DNA of 64,000 nucleotides from Undaria pinnatifida (taxonomy: Eukaryota; Sar; Phaeophyceae; Laminariales; Alariaceae). The notes under the pieces were generated by a model. That model was not told where the DNA came from and did no database searches. It was given only the letters and a program-made list of their open reading frames with translations. Both the position numbers and the translations under genes were made by a program. Below, piece after piece: positions 43,773-56,070 of this stretch (the first letter of the stretch is position 1; every line of letters begins with the position of its first letter). The stretch covers positions 3,002,970-3,066,969 of the forward strand of contig JABAKD010000029.1 of assembly GCA_012845835.1 (NCBI GenBank), in the 5' to 3' direction.

Positions 43773-43966
43773 GGCGTTCAATCTTCAGGACATTGACGCC
43801 GAGCTTGATTTTGCTGCGCAGCGACTCCTGGTGGATGATCTTGTCCCAAACGTATCCATATCCTTCCTGGATCAGGTACACGCCGTCAAGGCTTTCGTCG
43901 TCCTCGGAATCGCCTTCCTCCTCTTCTTCGTCTCCGTCGATTTCTGCTAGAACATGCTCGTGGCAC
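43773..43966 (-). CDS. FAD oxidoreductase exon 6
   Basis: Encodes an acidic loop (EIDGDEEEEEGDSEDDES) and LDGVYLIQEGYGYVWDKIIH, SLRSKIKLGVNVLKIER. The glycine-aromatic pattern followed by a short strand (IKLGVNVLKI) is where amine oxidases position the isoalloxazine ring and return to the FAD fold. Acceptor aacgcag|G; the donor C|GTGGCC is weak. The next codon in phase matches the start of the exon at 59439. Confidence 0.8.
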
Positions 43967-46900
43967 CTGCGTTGGATACAAGACGACAAACAGCAGCATT
44001 TTTGTTTTTGTCGAGCAAGTCTTCGTAAACGTTTTCAGTGCGTGACTGCTACGTAATCCAAGGCACACCGCCGGAGAGCTGAATTTTGTGATTTTGAGCT
44101 TCGCCGCAAACAAAGCCCTGTATATAATACCCCGCACCAATGTAAGCAAATTATCGCGGTGGACAGATTCATGGCCCATCGTGGTGGCTTACATCCTCAA
44201 TGAATGCACCCTCGAAATATTCTTCGGCTCAAGACAACGGTAAAGCTTCCCGTTTCCCCCCCCTACTAAGTTCTTTCCTTACCGAGGTCTATACTTCGCC
44301 CGAAAACAGATTTTTTATCGTAAAAAGAAAGTGCAAAAACCCGATGGCCAAGCCCATGGTCTCGACATAAAAAAATATTATAAAAACTAGTTGCATAATA
44401 AAATGACAATGTTCCCGATGAAATTGGATTAAGGAGCTCCGGACGTCGTCCAGAAAAAACAAACAAACAGACGGACGAAGAGTGCTACCTCTACCGTAGC
44501 ACGTGTCCTTTCGCACTTTCTTTCCCACTTTCTGCTACGGTAGTTAGTGCTCGTGACCTCTGTGTCCAATTGAAAGCGGGAAGAAGGCGGTCTTGTAGTA
44601 AGAACAACTCTAGTAGTAAGTGTTTCGAGTACGGCTACGGAATTCGGCAGGGGCATGTCACGGTACGGTTGCATCACAGATTCCGGGACGTCGTCACTCA
44701 AGTAAGCTCTATATACCCCAGCCAAGGGCCAACTTTCGAGAAATTACAACCGTTTTTAACCCGACGAATAGTGGCATACCCTATCCATCGTGGCCTGACG
44801 AATAGTATCATACCCTATCCATCGTCGCTTGCATGTACAATGCATATATAGGGTCTATATATAGTCTATATGTACAACGTAAGCCGCAACCGGGCTCCCA
44901 ACGATAATCGGTATATCCTCCGTTCAGAGGAGTCCGTCAACAACAGGAAACATGCTGATCATAAGGTGCCACCTCTATCGTACCGCTCGTCCGCACAAAA
45001 CTACCAGCTCACGGCTCACGGTAGTTTCCAAAGTTAATGCACAGAGAGAAAACCGACACGCTCCGCAAACCGTGGAAGCAACTTCCTCATCTACGCTATC
45101 GTCTTGACCTCTGCAGAACCGCACCCGCGGGTTTGGGCACGATCCATTCAGCAGTCTAAGTCGGGCAGGTGTTGCGGAGTAAACTGGACGCATCTACCTT
45201 GTTGCCAAGTCCGAGGTCTGCTCGAAGCTAGGACGTACACCCCGTTCAAACTCTTCAGCGGCGCTCTTCTTGAACCGCTTCGCGACCTTGCTGCCCTGTC
45301 TCATCGCGGAGGCGTTGTCTACGAGGAGACGACGAGAGTCAGCGTCCTCTGCAGCCTCCGCCATCTGCTCGGTGACCGATGCGGCGACCTCCAGTTGTTC
45401 CGTAAACACGTCGGGCATGATCCATCTGAACACCGAGATGCGGCGAAAAAGGACAGGAACCATAGAGTTCAGGAACCGAACCGACCAAACGTATGCGCTG
45501 TTGGTTGTGAGAGATAGTCTTTGGGGGGCGTTGAGGTTCAGCTTATATGGCCGCCGCCTCCGCCATTATTAGCCGGGTAGCGGACGCGGTGACGTCTCGT
45601 TGTGCCGTGAAGAGAATCGGGCATGAGCCAGCTGGCATCGAAGCGAGGAAAAGAAAGGAAGGGAATGCCAGAGGTCAGAAAACGTAGTGCGCCATTTGTT
45701 GTGAGTGACGCTCTAGTTTCGAAACGGTTTGGTATAAATTAAAGGGTTGAACTATTCGCCACCGTCTCAACCACTATTTCGGTGGCGGACACGGCGCAAG
45801 AAAAGTACGCTCTTCTACCATAATTATCGTATTTTCGAACCTAGTTTTCTTGTGTGGTTGCGGCTTTGGGGTATTTTGACGCGCGCAACGGTTTCAAATT
45901 TCAATACTGTGTTTTTAATCCAAGCGGAACGTGCAAATCGCAACGTTATCTTACGTTTACGAACAGCGCGCAGGAATTAATACGGGTATCAGTATTATGC
46001 TGTGCAACTATACGCACTCACAACATAGTTCGGATACACACCCCACCGGGTTGCTTTGTGGGGCTGCTGCAATTCGTCCCTTTTTTGTGTACATAGCTGC
46101 CACATCTACGGTCGCACCCGCACGAACCCGGCGTACAATTCCGACCCTTGCCCATTTATGCATACACTATTCTTGCTGTTGTATAGTACACACGGAAATC
46201 TAACGCCGATGACGAGCAGTATACCCGTATACCTGGTGCGATTTTGAAATAATGTGATAAAAAGGTGCCACTTTTTAACAGCGTTGTCGGAGCAGGCGTT
46301 TTCATACCTACTCATAGTGATAGTGATAGCGACGATAGCGTAGCATCTTGGACACGGGCTGCGATACGGGTGGCATTTATGGTCCAAATCACTTTCATAA
46401 TGACGGCGCTTTTCAACTGAGAAAGTATGCCCAGACTATGCTTGGAACGCCCTAGATTTATCTTTTTGAAACATAGTATTCCTTCTACAACTTCAGTAGG
46501 CCATGGGGGATTCTCGCTTCGTTTTCTTAGCCCTTTAAGCACCGCACGCTCTACATGGGGATACAATAATTGGATTATACTAGATTTCTTGTGGGGGGGG
46601 TTGGAAATGCGTTAATACAACTTTCCTCAGATTTCGGGTGGGGCAAGGACCGTCGCAAGCGAGGAACCTCAGAAAACAAATGATTGCCTCCCTATCGTAG
46701 AGTATATTATTAGTAGCATGAGTCCTCGAATGACTCAGGTCTTACATGAGTCCGTAGTATGCCGGAATGTCGTTGATGTCGCCGTATCCTTGTGCCGAGT
46801 GGGCGTACCTGAACAGATTTTAGCATCCACACGATCGAGTGCTTTTTTTTTTTCAATGTTTCTGAGCAGGATACACTCAAGCAGTACCGGACATCCAATA

Positions 46901-49900
46901 TGACATAAACAGGTATGTGAGGTATACCTGAGGTAATGTGACAAATATAATGGACAAGCTCAATAACGAACAAGCCGGCATGCAACAAGCAAACGAGAAA
47001 GTCAGCTACTGTATGTAGCAGCAAGATCAAAGTCAAGGTACACGAGAACGTAGGGAGGCACGACGTTGAAGCTATTGTGCAACGAATCATTTCTCAAAGG
47101 AATAATCCAGCCTCAGTCAACCTTCTTGTTTCGTCTTAGATGTGGCCTGTACAATAGTTCGACTACACGATGCCTAATGAGCTTGAAACACACAGCGAGA
47201 GCGGTTTCAGACGTGGCCTGACGTGTTGGTATCTTACCATCACGCGTCGAGAGGATCAAGTAACAGTGTCTTGTGTCTACAGTCCCTAGTTACGAAACAA
47301 GCCGTATCGACGTGCACAGCACAATTTTTCAGTTTTGGTGGTCTACTGCAGAGTGTAAACCAATTCAAAGTACGAGTACGCCGAGCGTGTTTTGCGGAAT
47401 AATATACTCTGAAAATGGATTGCACTACAGGACCCAAATATCCGCGGGGGGCGGGCGCAACGTAATGGTTGGAAAAGTATACCACTCACGTGAAAAAGTT
47501 CTTGAGAACCCCGATTCCTAAGTTCTCCAGATATTCAAGGAACGTCATTGAAGGAAGATCCTCCGGCTGACTGGGCGGGATAGGCACACCGGTGTCCATA
47601 CTCCAACCGGCCAGGGAGTAGTGCGCGGCGAGGTATGTGCCCAGAGCCACGGAAAATTCGTCGGGTGAAATCTGGCCGAAAGGAAATCGTTAAGCGAGCA
47701 CGGAACACAACGTAAACCGAAGGACGGTAGGGCGGAGGTTCTCGGCGAACCGCGGCGCGATACGGGCGTAAATAGGCTCGCCAGTATGTCTATACAACTA
47801 TTCAGGCGTAGACTACGAGTGTACTCGCATATGTAGATTGTGGATACCAACGAAACATGTTGCATCGACGCATAAAACATGTCATTGCCGCATGCTGTAG
47901 CGTAAATATCGCGCACAGGTGTCGACACGAGAGATGCGGCCGTGGAAAAGGATCTGTGGTGCAAATTCACAATGGCTTGTACCTATGTCCTCTCGTTTGA
48001 TTTCAAATCTGTGCGTCTCAAAGAGACGTTGAGGAACCGAACAACAGGGGCCGTACGCATGGAATCGTGATATAGACCGTTTGGCGTCTCAGTACGGCAG
48101 TCCATGAGTAAATGCAACTATAGCACCCATTGCCAATAAAGTAGGACAAGTGAGCATGTGATCAACAGCAAATAGGACATACAGGTATGCCTAAGGGCGA
48201 GGGGGGTACTTCTGTCGTGGAAACGCCACCCCATCAACTCTCGATAAACACCTGACCCTAAATCTTCGATCTCACAGCTGTACTGTGTTTTACTTCGTAA
48301 TATATATAAATATAGTCTACACAAATACCTGTGTGCCGTCCGGCGCCTCGAGAGTCCAGAGGCCGTACGGAATAAACGCTTCGCTGGCTGCGTCGAACAT
48401 GCCCCTCGGTCCGGGGTCATCTTCGCCGTAGCTGAGGCGCACGGGTTTTTCAATGCCGTACTCGGCCTCGAGCATCTCGGCGAAGGCTTTGTACCTTTTA
48501 TTTTTCAGGGCGGGGTTAACGCGCGGGTAAGATCAGTCTGTTGTGGAGTCGGCAAGAAGACATTGCTTTCTGTAGTTCCGTTCAGAGCTACGCGCGAGTG
48601 TTTCGGGGGAAACTACTGGGGACTACGGTAGCACGGGATAAGTGTCTGTAGCCGCGGTAAGAGGGCTATCCCGAGCGGAATTATTTGTGATACAACGGTT
48701 TCAGATACGACTGGTCTACGTTTTTTTGGGGTTTCCTATTGTATGGGGAAGGAGTAGTGATATGTGGTTGATTCTCCTTGACGTGGTTAACCCGCCTATG
48801 GAAGGCAGTCGATGATGGCAATACGATACGATCCGGGCGTGTGGTGGAACTATACCACTCGTTATATGTCCGAGAGGGAAGTCCGTGACATGAAAGATAC
48901 AGCTCACTCGTTTGTACATATCATGTGGAGCTTTTGACACAACGGTACAGCTTCTGCTGATGCTGTGTGGCGTTGGGGACTGCATCTGCAAGCGGGTACT
49001 ATACTCTGCAGCTCTCTCTGACGATCGTGGCACGACCGCGCGTGCTTCAAGAGGATGCGCTCAACCGCGGCAGACAAATCGACCAGAAACACATCGTCCG
49101 AGCATCCAACTTCCAACCTGGCGTCAGGATCAAAAGGCCTCCAATCACAGCTACAACGGGAAAGCCATGACACGTGGGTGTAATACGTTTCCACAATCTT
49201 TGCACAACACAACAAGGTGCTACGGCACACCCACTCAAAGTTACGGGTCTACAGTGTGTTGTACCTGTCATTTCGCTACCGCGAGTAGCTGTGTGCCTCG
49301 TTCACAAACGGCGTCCAGAAAACGCTGGACGGCGCAAGGCAACACAAATTATATATTATACGATCGTATATAATATCACGATTCAGCTAATGGCTCCCAC
49401 ATCTTTATATATATATAATATCAGACCAAGGCTAGGATAGGGGGGGTACCCTCATTTTCACTGGTGTGTTTGAGCCACTCGCACGAGTAGCTCTGTAGCC
49501 TACGGATGAAGATGGTTTAGGAACTTGGTTTACCGCAGCTTAGATCACCTTTGCATTGCGGATTGACTCGTCAATATAAAACATAAAGAAAACGTAAGAT
49601 TGCATAGAAACAAAGGGGTAACTCGCGCGAGTGACCCCTAGCCACTGAAATAAAAGACCCAAAAGGGGGCCCCCCTACCGTGGCCTGGGTCATCACGATT
49701 CAGCTAATGGCTCCCACATCTTGATTAATGAATGCATCCGGTTCATGCGAGGTTAAAAAAAATCATTTTTTGATATTTGTTGGCCTCTCTCGCCCAATAG
49801 TCCATTTCACGACTTGAAACCACGCAAGTGCATTCATCACGTGCACTTTATGGCACCTACGAATGCAATGACGCGTTGCTCGTTATATGCCACCGACATG

Positions 49901-52900
49901 AACACCTTCAAATGAGTAGACCTCAGCCGCTGTGGTGCTGCCCAACATCCTCGGCACAACTCTGTATCTCTGTACTCGTTGTGCATGCTTCGACGCGCAT
50001 GGACGTGACATTACACAACACAAACACCGCCACCCTATTTATGCATTCATCAAACGTCGTCACAACATGTCAAGTAGTTAAGATTGGCCATGCCCACTGC
50101 AGATTACAGCATTGAGATGCCCCATGCCCGCTGCCGCATACGAGCAAATATGCGGATTTTCTGCAGACAACCTCGCCAATAAAAATTCCGCCGCATATTA
50201 TGTTTACCCGCATCTACACTACGCATCTACGCATCTACATTTCCGCCGCAATCATACGCGGCACCCCGCCAAACCTCTACTGCCCATTCCGATGCCGTCA
50301 ACACGACAATACTCGAAAGCTCAACAGAACCGACGCAACGAACCGGATTCTGCATCGTCATCCGGCGAGGAAGAAGCTTCGTCATCCAGCGACGAGTCGT
50401 CTTCCGATGACGAAGATTGATTCTACCGACGCACCTAAGCTTCTGTTTCACATACCGTAGATGATCGTCTTCTTTAGCCATCAACTTTCTTCCGGCTCAT
50501 TTTCACCTGAAGTTTGTCATCTGCTATCAGCGTCTCAGTCGTTTCACTTACAACGAGTTCGTAAGCTATCACACGTTTCGTGTACACTACGTAATTATTT
50601 CCAGGTCGACCTTTTCATGTTTTTTTCGCTTTCTTTCGCTGTAGCATAGCAATCGAGATTTGCTGCTTTTTGCCCTTCCATCTTCGGGGCTTTTCCGATT
50701 CTTTCATTCACGATTTCGATTATGTGTTCGAATTAATCACCGTATCATCTTCGTCGCTTTCTTCTTCACCGGGTTCACCGTCATCTTGCTCTCTTCACCA
50801 TTGATTTTTATCACGGAGCTATTACACTTACTCCGTTACATAAACAACAGTGCGGCGTCACCGATGTCTCTTTCCGAGTCATTCATCCGCCTGCCCATCC
50901 TGCGTACTTTCCATAGATATTTCATCTAAAATTATACTCATTACACATTCATCGCCCCTGATACGGCCACCGCGTTTCAATTCAGTCATGCCCAAAGTCG
51001 CGGGGATGTATCATCGATGCCACTTCCTCCTTTAATAGACATAACCTGCATCCTCCTCTCTATTTCCCGCACTTCTCATCCTCAATTCATTGATTGACCT
51101 TCTTCGGGCGTATCTCCGGGTGGCCGTCCCGCCGCCTACGGCGGGCGGCCACCTTACCCTAGTAAATCATAATAGACGAAGAAACCAAAACGCCAAAACG
51201 AAACGGGTAGCTACTCCCGCGAGCGGCTCCGAATCGCATAATAAGAAAGAAACTCTACAAGGAACTGCCCCTATCGTAGCCTTCATCATCACGAGTGTCG
51301 GATTCAAAGCGGGTGTTGGTTTTGGAGGGACTGCTCGTGAGAGGGCGTCGGTGCGTTGGTGTGTACCATGATAGGCTAAAGGCCGTCATACATTCACAAA
51401 AGCCATGTACCTGGTACACCTTACGGTTTTCCCTGTTACTTGGTACCAATTATGTGTCTCACGAAATAGAGTCAGACCCTCGACAAGCATCACTATCTCA
51501 TTCTCGACCTCTCACGTGTTAGCAAGGTAGCAAGTGCCCAGCTCCACTGGGACATTCTTCTTGTTGGGATAGCCCGGGGCCTTGTAGTAGTACGTGCTTG
51601 TTTTCCCACCCCATTCCGGCTCCTTCTCGTATATGGTGATGTCGTCTAGGCCTGCTCTCTTCAGCTGCTGGCTGGCGAATAGAATCCCTTCGCACAATAA
51701 GGGTTGTGGGGTTTGGACCGAAGCTGAGATTGTAGTCAATTAGGCGATTATTTTTCGCAAACCTTGTACAGAACATGTTCTCATGGCCGGCAAATAGAGG
51801 GGCGAACCCACTCCTGTTCCTTCTCTACCTCGGTGATGTCTTCTAGACCGGCTCTCTCCAACGGTTGACCGGCGAATATCAGCCCCTCGCCCATGGGATA
51901 GGCTGAGACGCACGATTCGACTTTGATCGTCACGGTTTCTGAACGCGACATATACATGGCTGCGCACAACGGATATGTTGAAAGTCCAATGAATGGGCAT
52001 GATAATTATCCATATTACTTGATGTTCAGAAACAATTTTACCACGCTGCGGAAAGGACGCTGTCCAAGGTGGTTGGGACAGATACTTCCGCATCACCAGA
52101 ACAAAGGCTATGCCACTGTTCCTCGATCGAGAGCTGTTAATAATGGGGGAGTTAGCCAGCAAGGCTTACACAAACCTGGGCTATTCCTCCCTGCCGCTAC
52201 AAGTATACTATACTGACAACATGGTTGCAATTAATAGTTTTGGCGTTTTGATCCCGAAGCCTGTTCGATACCGATATGTTTTCCCGGCGGGTCGACGTGG
52301 TGGATCTTAGGTACGCTTTGGCCCCGAAATCTGTTCGATACCGGTATCGATATCTGCTCCCGATGTGTGCGTTGGTCTTGATCCCGAAATATGTTTGATG
52401 TCTAAACATGCTCGTCCGGGTTCGCATGCCAGCTATGATGACCAGAGGCTATCTCCGGCTTTGCTGGGAAGATTGATTCGTCGATCTAATTAAGAACAGA
52501 GTGTTGGCGTGCTGCCGCGACCCATCGCACGAAGAGGTCAGTCAGACCACAGCGTTCGTCGTCTGTCTTGCTCTTTGACGACGCCGGGACTTTGTCCCAA
52601 CTATTCAAATACCATCGTTTGTATCTCATGAATGTGTAACGTGGATGGCTACTGGGACGTGGCCTCTAGAGTACGCCAATATTAATTCTGATTCGTAGCC
52701 AACACCCTGAGCACACTAAGTATCTTAATCTACATGCAGAGACATGCCTGGTACAATACGCCGAGAATTTCTAACTTCCCGTCGGCGAAGTGTATATACA
52801 AGTATTAGTTAACTTCCCACCGTAAGTATCGGGGAACGTTGCAGGGAATATTCCAAGGAACTTTACTATAGGACGGTCTGTCAGCGAGTACAACAACCCG

Positions 52901-53363
52901 TAGAGTACACCTTCCCCTAGCATGGGCCTTGTGTCGCATTTATTTGGTGACCGTCTGCCCTACCTTCATTACCTCGTACACCTCCTTACTTCTCTCCTCT
53001 TCTCCTTCTCCTTCCCCTTTATCTGATTTTCATCTTTTTTTGGCAACATTAGAGCCACTTTCCATATTATTGTCTTTTTTTTTCTCTGCTCATCACAAGT
53101 GGCATTCACAGACACTTTGGTGCCACCTCTGGATCCTTTATTACAGAGAGCCTCGATACACAGAATTATAAAAGTGATCATCAGCACGCGTACTTCAACG
53201 ATGCTCGCCATGAGCTGAGCGGTCGCCCACGCAACCAAACCAGAGTATACTTCAGTTTTCATTGCTGCGCTTTCAGACATTGCGCACCTGACGGTCCAGC
53301 CCCGATAACGGCCACGCGTGGTTTGGTGCTAGCATGCCTGGCCTTCTCGAACGCGTCTTGGAC
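43773..53363 (-). CDS. FAD-dependent amine-oxidase-like oxidoreductase, N-terminal half (six exons)
   Basis: Six exons (53363-53288, 51687-51516, 48494-48329, 47671-47490, 45425-45198, 43966-43773) join with consistent phases and GT-AG borders into about 339 residues. The start is a Rossmann FAD-binding motif (VAVIGAGPSG then ILFASQQLKRAGLDD) with the ribose-binding acidic residue in ITIYEKEPEWGGKTS. Then come an insertion domain (MTFLEYLENLGIGVLKNFF) and a second FAD-contact region (LDGVYLIQEGYGYVWDKI, LRSKIKLGVNVLKIER). This is the first two thirds of an amine-oxidase/flavin oxidoreductase of about 540 residues. The C-terminal exons are not downstream. The compatible ones lie upstream at 59439-55930. 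Substrate unknown. The true first exon (possibly with a targeting signal) was not found. Confidence 0.8.
44272..44507. mobile_element. MITE-1 copy 3, degraded, in intron 5
   Basis: The right terminus (ctacctctaccgtagcacgtgtc, read as tacctctaccgtagcacg plus tgtc) is well kept. The left end (gaggtctatactt) and internal ggccaagcccatgg word match weakly. A solo right-end-like sequence also occurs at 44965-44991. Confidence 0.55.
45198..45425 (-). CDS. FAD oxidoreductase exon 5
   Basis: Encodes WIMPDVFTEQLEVAASVTEQ, an acidic helical stretch, then FKKSAAEEFERGVRPSFEQT. Acceptor ttcag|A, donor AAG|GTAGAT. Phases fit exons 4 and 6. Less conserved sequence, so support comes mainly from splice phase and open frame. 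Confidence 0.7.
47490..47671 (-). CDS. FAD oxidoreductase exon 4
   Basis: Encodes ISPDEFSVALGTYLAAHYSL and SMTFLEYLENLGIGVLKNFF. Acceptor cggccag|A, donor AC|GTGAGT (a perfect consensus). The MTFLEYL motif and following helix are typical of the insertion domain in these flavoproteins. Confidence 0.85.
48255..48305 (+). repeat. Fragment of the repeat C terminal module in intron 3
   Basis: Matches aaatcttcgatctcacagct and the following gtgttttact-rich end of repeat C. A fragment of about 50 bp. Confidence 0.5.
48329..48494 (-). CDS. FAD oxidoreductase exon 3
   Basis: Encodes YKAFAEMLEAEYGIEKPVRL, SYGEDDPGPRGMFDAASEAF and IPYGLWTLEAPDGTQ. Acceptor taaaag|G, donor CAG|GTATTTG, ending in phase 0. 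The join TCYLAN-T-YKAFAEMLEAEYG to exon 2 is natural for the family. Confidence 0.82.
49374..49724. repeat. 33-bp direct repeats bounding a 320-bp segment
   Basis: The sequence atcacgattcagctaatggc followed by tcccacatctt occurs at 49374 and 49692. The right copy is preceded by a cccccctaccgtggcc end resembling MITE-2/MITE-3-type termini. A similar region occurs at 51180-51300 (gcccctatcgtagcc, atcatcacga). Confidence 0.6.
50112..50420 (+). other. Weak open frame with Ser/Glu/Asp-rich end
   Basis: A 102-codon plus-strand frame in intron 2 ends SSSGEEEASSSSDESSSDDED. There is no domain, splice support or homologue known to me. The acidic end comes from a local simple-sequence stretch. Probably not a gene. 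Confidence 0.15.
51119..51153. other. Strong GC hairpin
   Basis: Two arms of about 15 bp (ggtggccgtcccgccg and cggcgggcggccacc) around a 4-base loop. Function unknown; could be a structured end of a transposon remnant. Confidence 0.5.
51516..51687 (-). CDS. FAD oxidoreductase exon 2
   Basis: Completes the glycine-rich loop and gives ILFASQQLKRAGLDDITIYE and KEPEWGGKTSTYYY, ending in ELGTCYLAN. The acidic residue at the end of the second beta strand (IYEKE) would bind the adenosine ribose. Acceptor gcgaag|GG, donor AC|GTGAGA, phases 1 and 2. Confidence 0.85.
51804..51886 (-). pseudogene. Duplicated, decayed copy of exon 2
   Basis: Encodes GLIFAGQPLERAGLEDITEV and EKEQEWV, about 70% like exon 2's GILFASQQLKRAGLDDITIYEKEPEW, in the same phase, 120 bp upstream of the real exon. 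It ends without a good donor and without the GGK motif. Most likely a decayed exon duplication, less likely an alternative exon. Confidence 0.65.
52246..52405. repeat. Three diverged units of about 40-70 bp
   Basis: Each unit contains gatcccgaa or gccccgaaa followed by tctgttcgatacc-like words and a ttcccg/ctcccg end. Lies in intron 1. Confidence 0.55.
53288..53363 (-). CDS. FAD oxidoreductase exon 1 (first recognised)
   Basis: Encodes VQDAFEKARHASTKPRVAVIGAGPS plus one base. GxGPSG is the dinucleotide-binding loop. The donor is CAG|GTGCGC. The acceptor at 53363 is a guess (cataag|gtcc); the frame stays open further upstream to 53459, so this could instead be a longer first exon. Confidence 0.75.
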
Positions 53364-53459
53364 CTTATGCCAGGTTGCGCGCAAACGCAAACAATAGCAG
53401 GAAGGGATCATATCAGTATCGCGTACTGTGATTCGATCCCATACAATAATGTATAGCAT

Positions 53460-55094
53460 AAGCTTCGACGTTGATCAGGCATGCACCGTTCAAGCATGAA
53501 AAACAATACTATTAGACATAGATGGTATTAATAGTGTTTGCTCCCTCCAGTGAATTCGCCGCTTGGATGTGAAAGACGTTGATAACGCCGACGCAATGCC
53601 GACTTTACTGCAAGAAGCTCGAAACCCCGCGCGGGGGCATCTCAACACCATGTTCCATTAAGGTGGCGTATGCAGCAGCAATAATAGCAAGAACCGAGGG
53701 TGTCGATAGTGCGGGCGTTTTTTCCCAAGGGGTAGACGCGTGGCGCACCTAGTTGACCCGAGATTCCTAACGCCACAGGCTCTGTGGTTCACGCGCAAAA
53801 CCCCAAATTTATTCCCCGGCGAATATCCACGCCGTTTTTTTCGATTCAGAACGCAAAATTTTGCGCACGTCTTCTATGATGTGCCATTGCGAACACCTCA
53901 CCTGTCGTCTGATTTTTTTTTTCGGGTAAGATTGTTTGGAAAAAAAAAATGTGACTCATCTTACACCAAATTTTTCAGCCAAAAAAAAAAAGGAGAACCC
54001 CCCCCCCCCCGGAGGTCAGGCCTCGAGATGGGTGTGTACAACATGTGTGCAAAATTTCATGGTCATCAAAAACCGCGCGGTTATTTGGACTTTTGTGCCT
54101 AAAAATGAGTAAGATACGTTATTTCCTTCAAATTACACGGCTTAAAGTATGGAATCCAGTTTTTTCGGTAGATTCTGCTTAGGTCTAATAATGCTGAATA
54201 CAGGCAGGTCACAGCTTCGATATTTTTTTCTTGCGCGGGAATTTCTACATGCCGTGGAGTACCTCCAACCGGTTTGTGCAAAATGCAGCGCAATAATATA
54301 TGTTTCTCGCCTCGGCTTGGAAAAATCCTGAAAAACTATCGAAGAATATGAAGGCCTGTCATTGATTGGTCGATACGAGTTTTCTCCTAGAGACAGCCCG
54401 ACCGAGGCCAATAAGACAAAAACTGGCCATGTCACCCTCTTACACTTCCGTTGGTCATGGGGGTCAGTATCATACCAAAATATTCACCCTTTGACTGGAT
54501 ATTGCGAGCGGCATTCTTTCGCCGGCCGGGGAGATACTTTTTGTTTTTTTACGCGAACCAGTCTGTAGGCATTGTTTGCCCCGCCCAGAACTACCTTTTC
54601 GATAAAACTGAAAATGCACCCACCGATGATGATTTTTACGGCCTATGATATGCATTAAAAACGGACAATGGTGCAAAAAAAACGCCAAATGAATCAATGT
54701 ACAAGTATACTCGAAGCACACATTGATTGGGTAGTAATGTCATACATACGTGTTCCTCGGTTGAAGGGTCTTGTCATGTCATACAATTTTTGCAGTCAAA
54801 GCATGCTTAGCCCTGACGCAGCAGGCAGCAGCAACCACCCACCTTAAACGGGTAAAAACAAAAAGTTTTTCACGGTGTCGATTTCATGCGACTAACCACG
54901 CAGTGGCGGCGAAAGACGCATAATATTGATTTACATTGCAACACTGCACTCACCCGCGTACTACGATCGAGGTGGCGCTTTTTTTTTGGACAAGCTTTTT
55001 TCTAGATGATGACGGCCTACATAATAACCTAGAACCGTGGCGCCATCCTTTTTTTCAAAAATTCTAGAAATGTCGCGTGCTACGACCGAGGACT
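53460..55094. other. Spacer between the two oxidoreductase halves
   Basis: No exon recognised, although the last exon of the C-terminal half and the first exon of the N-terminal half should be near here. Short MITE-1-like left ends occur at about 54962 (tactacgatcgaggtggcg) and 55077 (gtgctacgaccgagg). Confidence 0.4.
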
Positions 55095-55342
55095 GATTCT
55101 ACGATAGCACCCCCCCCCCAAACCAGCGTTTTTCTTCAACGAACGTTTCAGGACTGCTCGACATGCGGAAGGATGCTACTCGTATGACCAAAAAATCTAC
55201 ATGTTTCTTTGTTTGCCAAGGACTGCCGAACAATGGCGTCGGGGAGGCAAGGAACACAGAATTTCAGGAGAGATACGGCCGGGAGCTGGTTTGAAAACCG
55301 GCCATTTCGTCAAAGAAAAGTTGGGGGGGGCTACGATGGAAC
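55095..55342. mobile_element. MITE-2 copy 2
   Basis: Left end GATTCTACGATAG plus a C run, right end G run plus ctacgatggaac, forming terminal inverted repeats. Internal sequence matches 5023-5275 and the reverse complement of 59796-60039. Confidence 0.75.
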
Positions 55343-55929
55343 GACTCAGAGGTAAGAGCATTTTTTTTCTCTTTTGCTTTTTTTTTTTTCCGGATGACGG
55401 GGTACCCTCAACCCCAAACCGTCGGAATTTTATTCTTTTTTTTTTCATCTGATTTTTTTGCATGCCTATATATAGGCAAAACGGGGTTGTTCATCACGAA
55501 AGCGCCTGTTTCACCTTTCTTGAAAAAAAAAAAAAAAAAAAACAGCTATTATTATTGGGTTATCGGGTGAGGCGAAAATCTGCTCAAGAAATGAAGAGCC
55601 TCGGGAAAACAACAGTTGCATCTCTATCGTTCTGTTCATCCGGCTGCTCTTTCAGTTTAGCCCCATTTATTTTTGGGGGGGTGGGGTATAGCGCTCCTCA
55701 TGCCCAGGTCCTTGCAGGGCAAAAAGAGCCCGAGCACCCCCACCGTGTGGCATGTGCCCTCTACGTCGATGAAGATATACACTCGATCAAAAAGGCTTGC
55801 GTGCGGGATTGGAGGTACGGAGAAGTCAAAATGGCGATCAGCCAACCAGCAAGCGCTAACGTAGGCTTCTCAGTTTCGTCGAATGTTTTAGAAGCTGCGA
55901 CAGAGGAAGGCTACTACAAGATGCTTCAC

Positions 55930-56070
55930 CTGTGTTGTGTTCTCGAGCATGTTTCCGTATTCGTATACGGCTAGAACAGACTCGAACGACCCGAAGCTCG
56001 AAACGTAGATAGTGTCGTGCTCCCCCTGGGCGTCCAGAACCGCCCACGGCAGTCCCTCTTCGAGACCCTC
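55930..56070 (-). CDS. FAD oxidoreductase exon 9
   Basis: Encodes EGLEEGLPWAVLDAQGEHDT, IYVSSFGSFESVLAVYEYGN and MLENTTQ. Acceptor ctaacag|G, donor CAG|GTGAAG, phase 0 on both sides. The Gln-Gly...Tyr-Val...Phe-Glu-Ser-Val pattern is the usual C-terminal FAD contact. Confidence 0.85.

Noticed and set aside
55462-55974. 170-codon plus-strand frame
   Set aside because: Runs antisense through exon 9 of the oxidoreductase and a poly(A) run; no domain. The minus-strand stretch VYIFIDVEGTCHTVGVLG (about 55,800-55,740) was considered as a last exon, but I could not find supporting splice sites.
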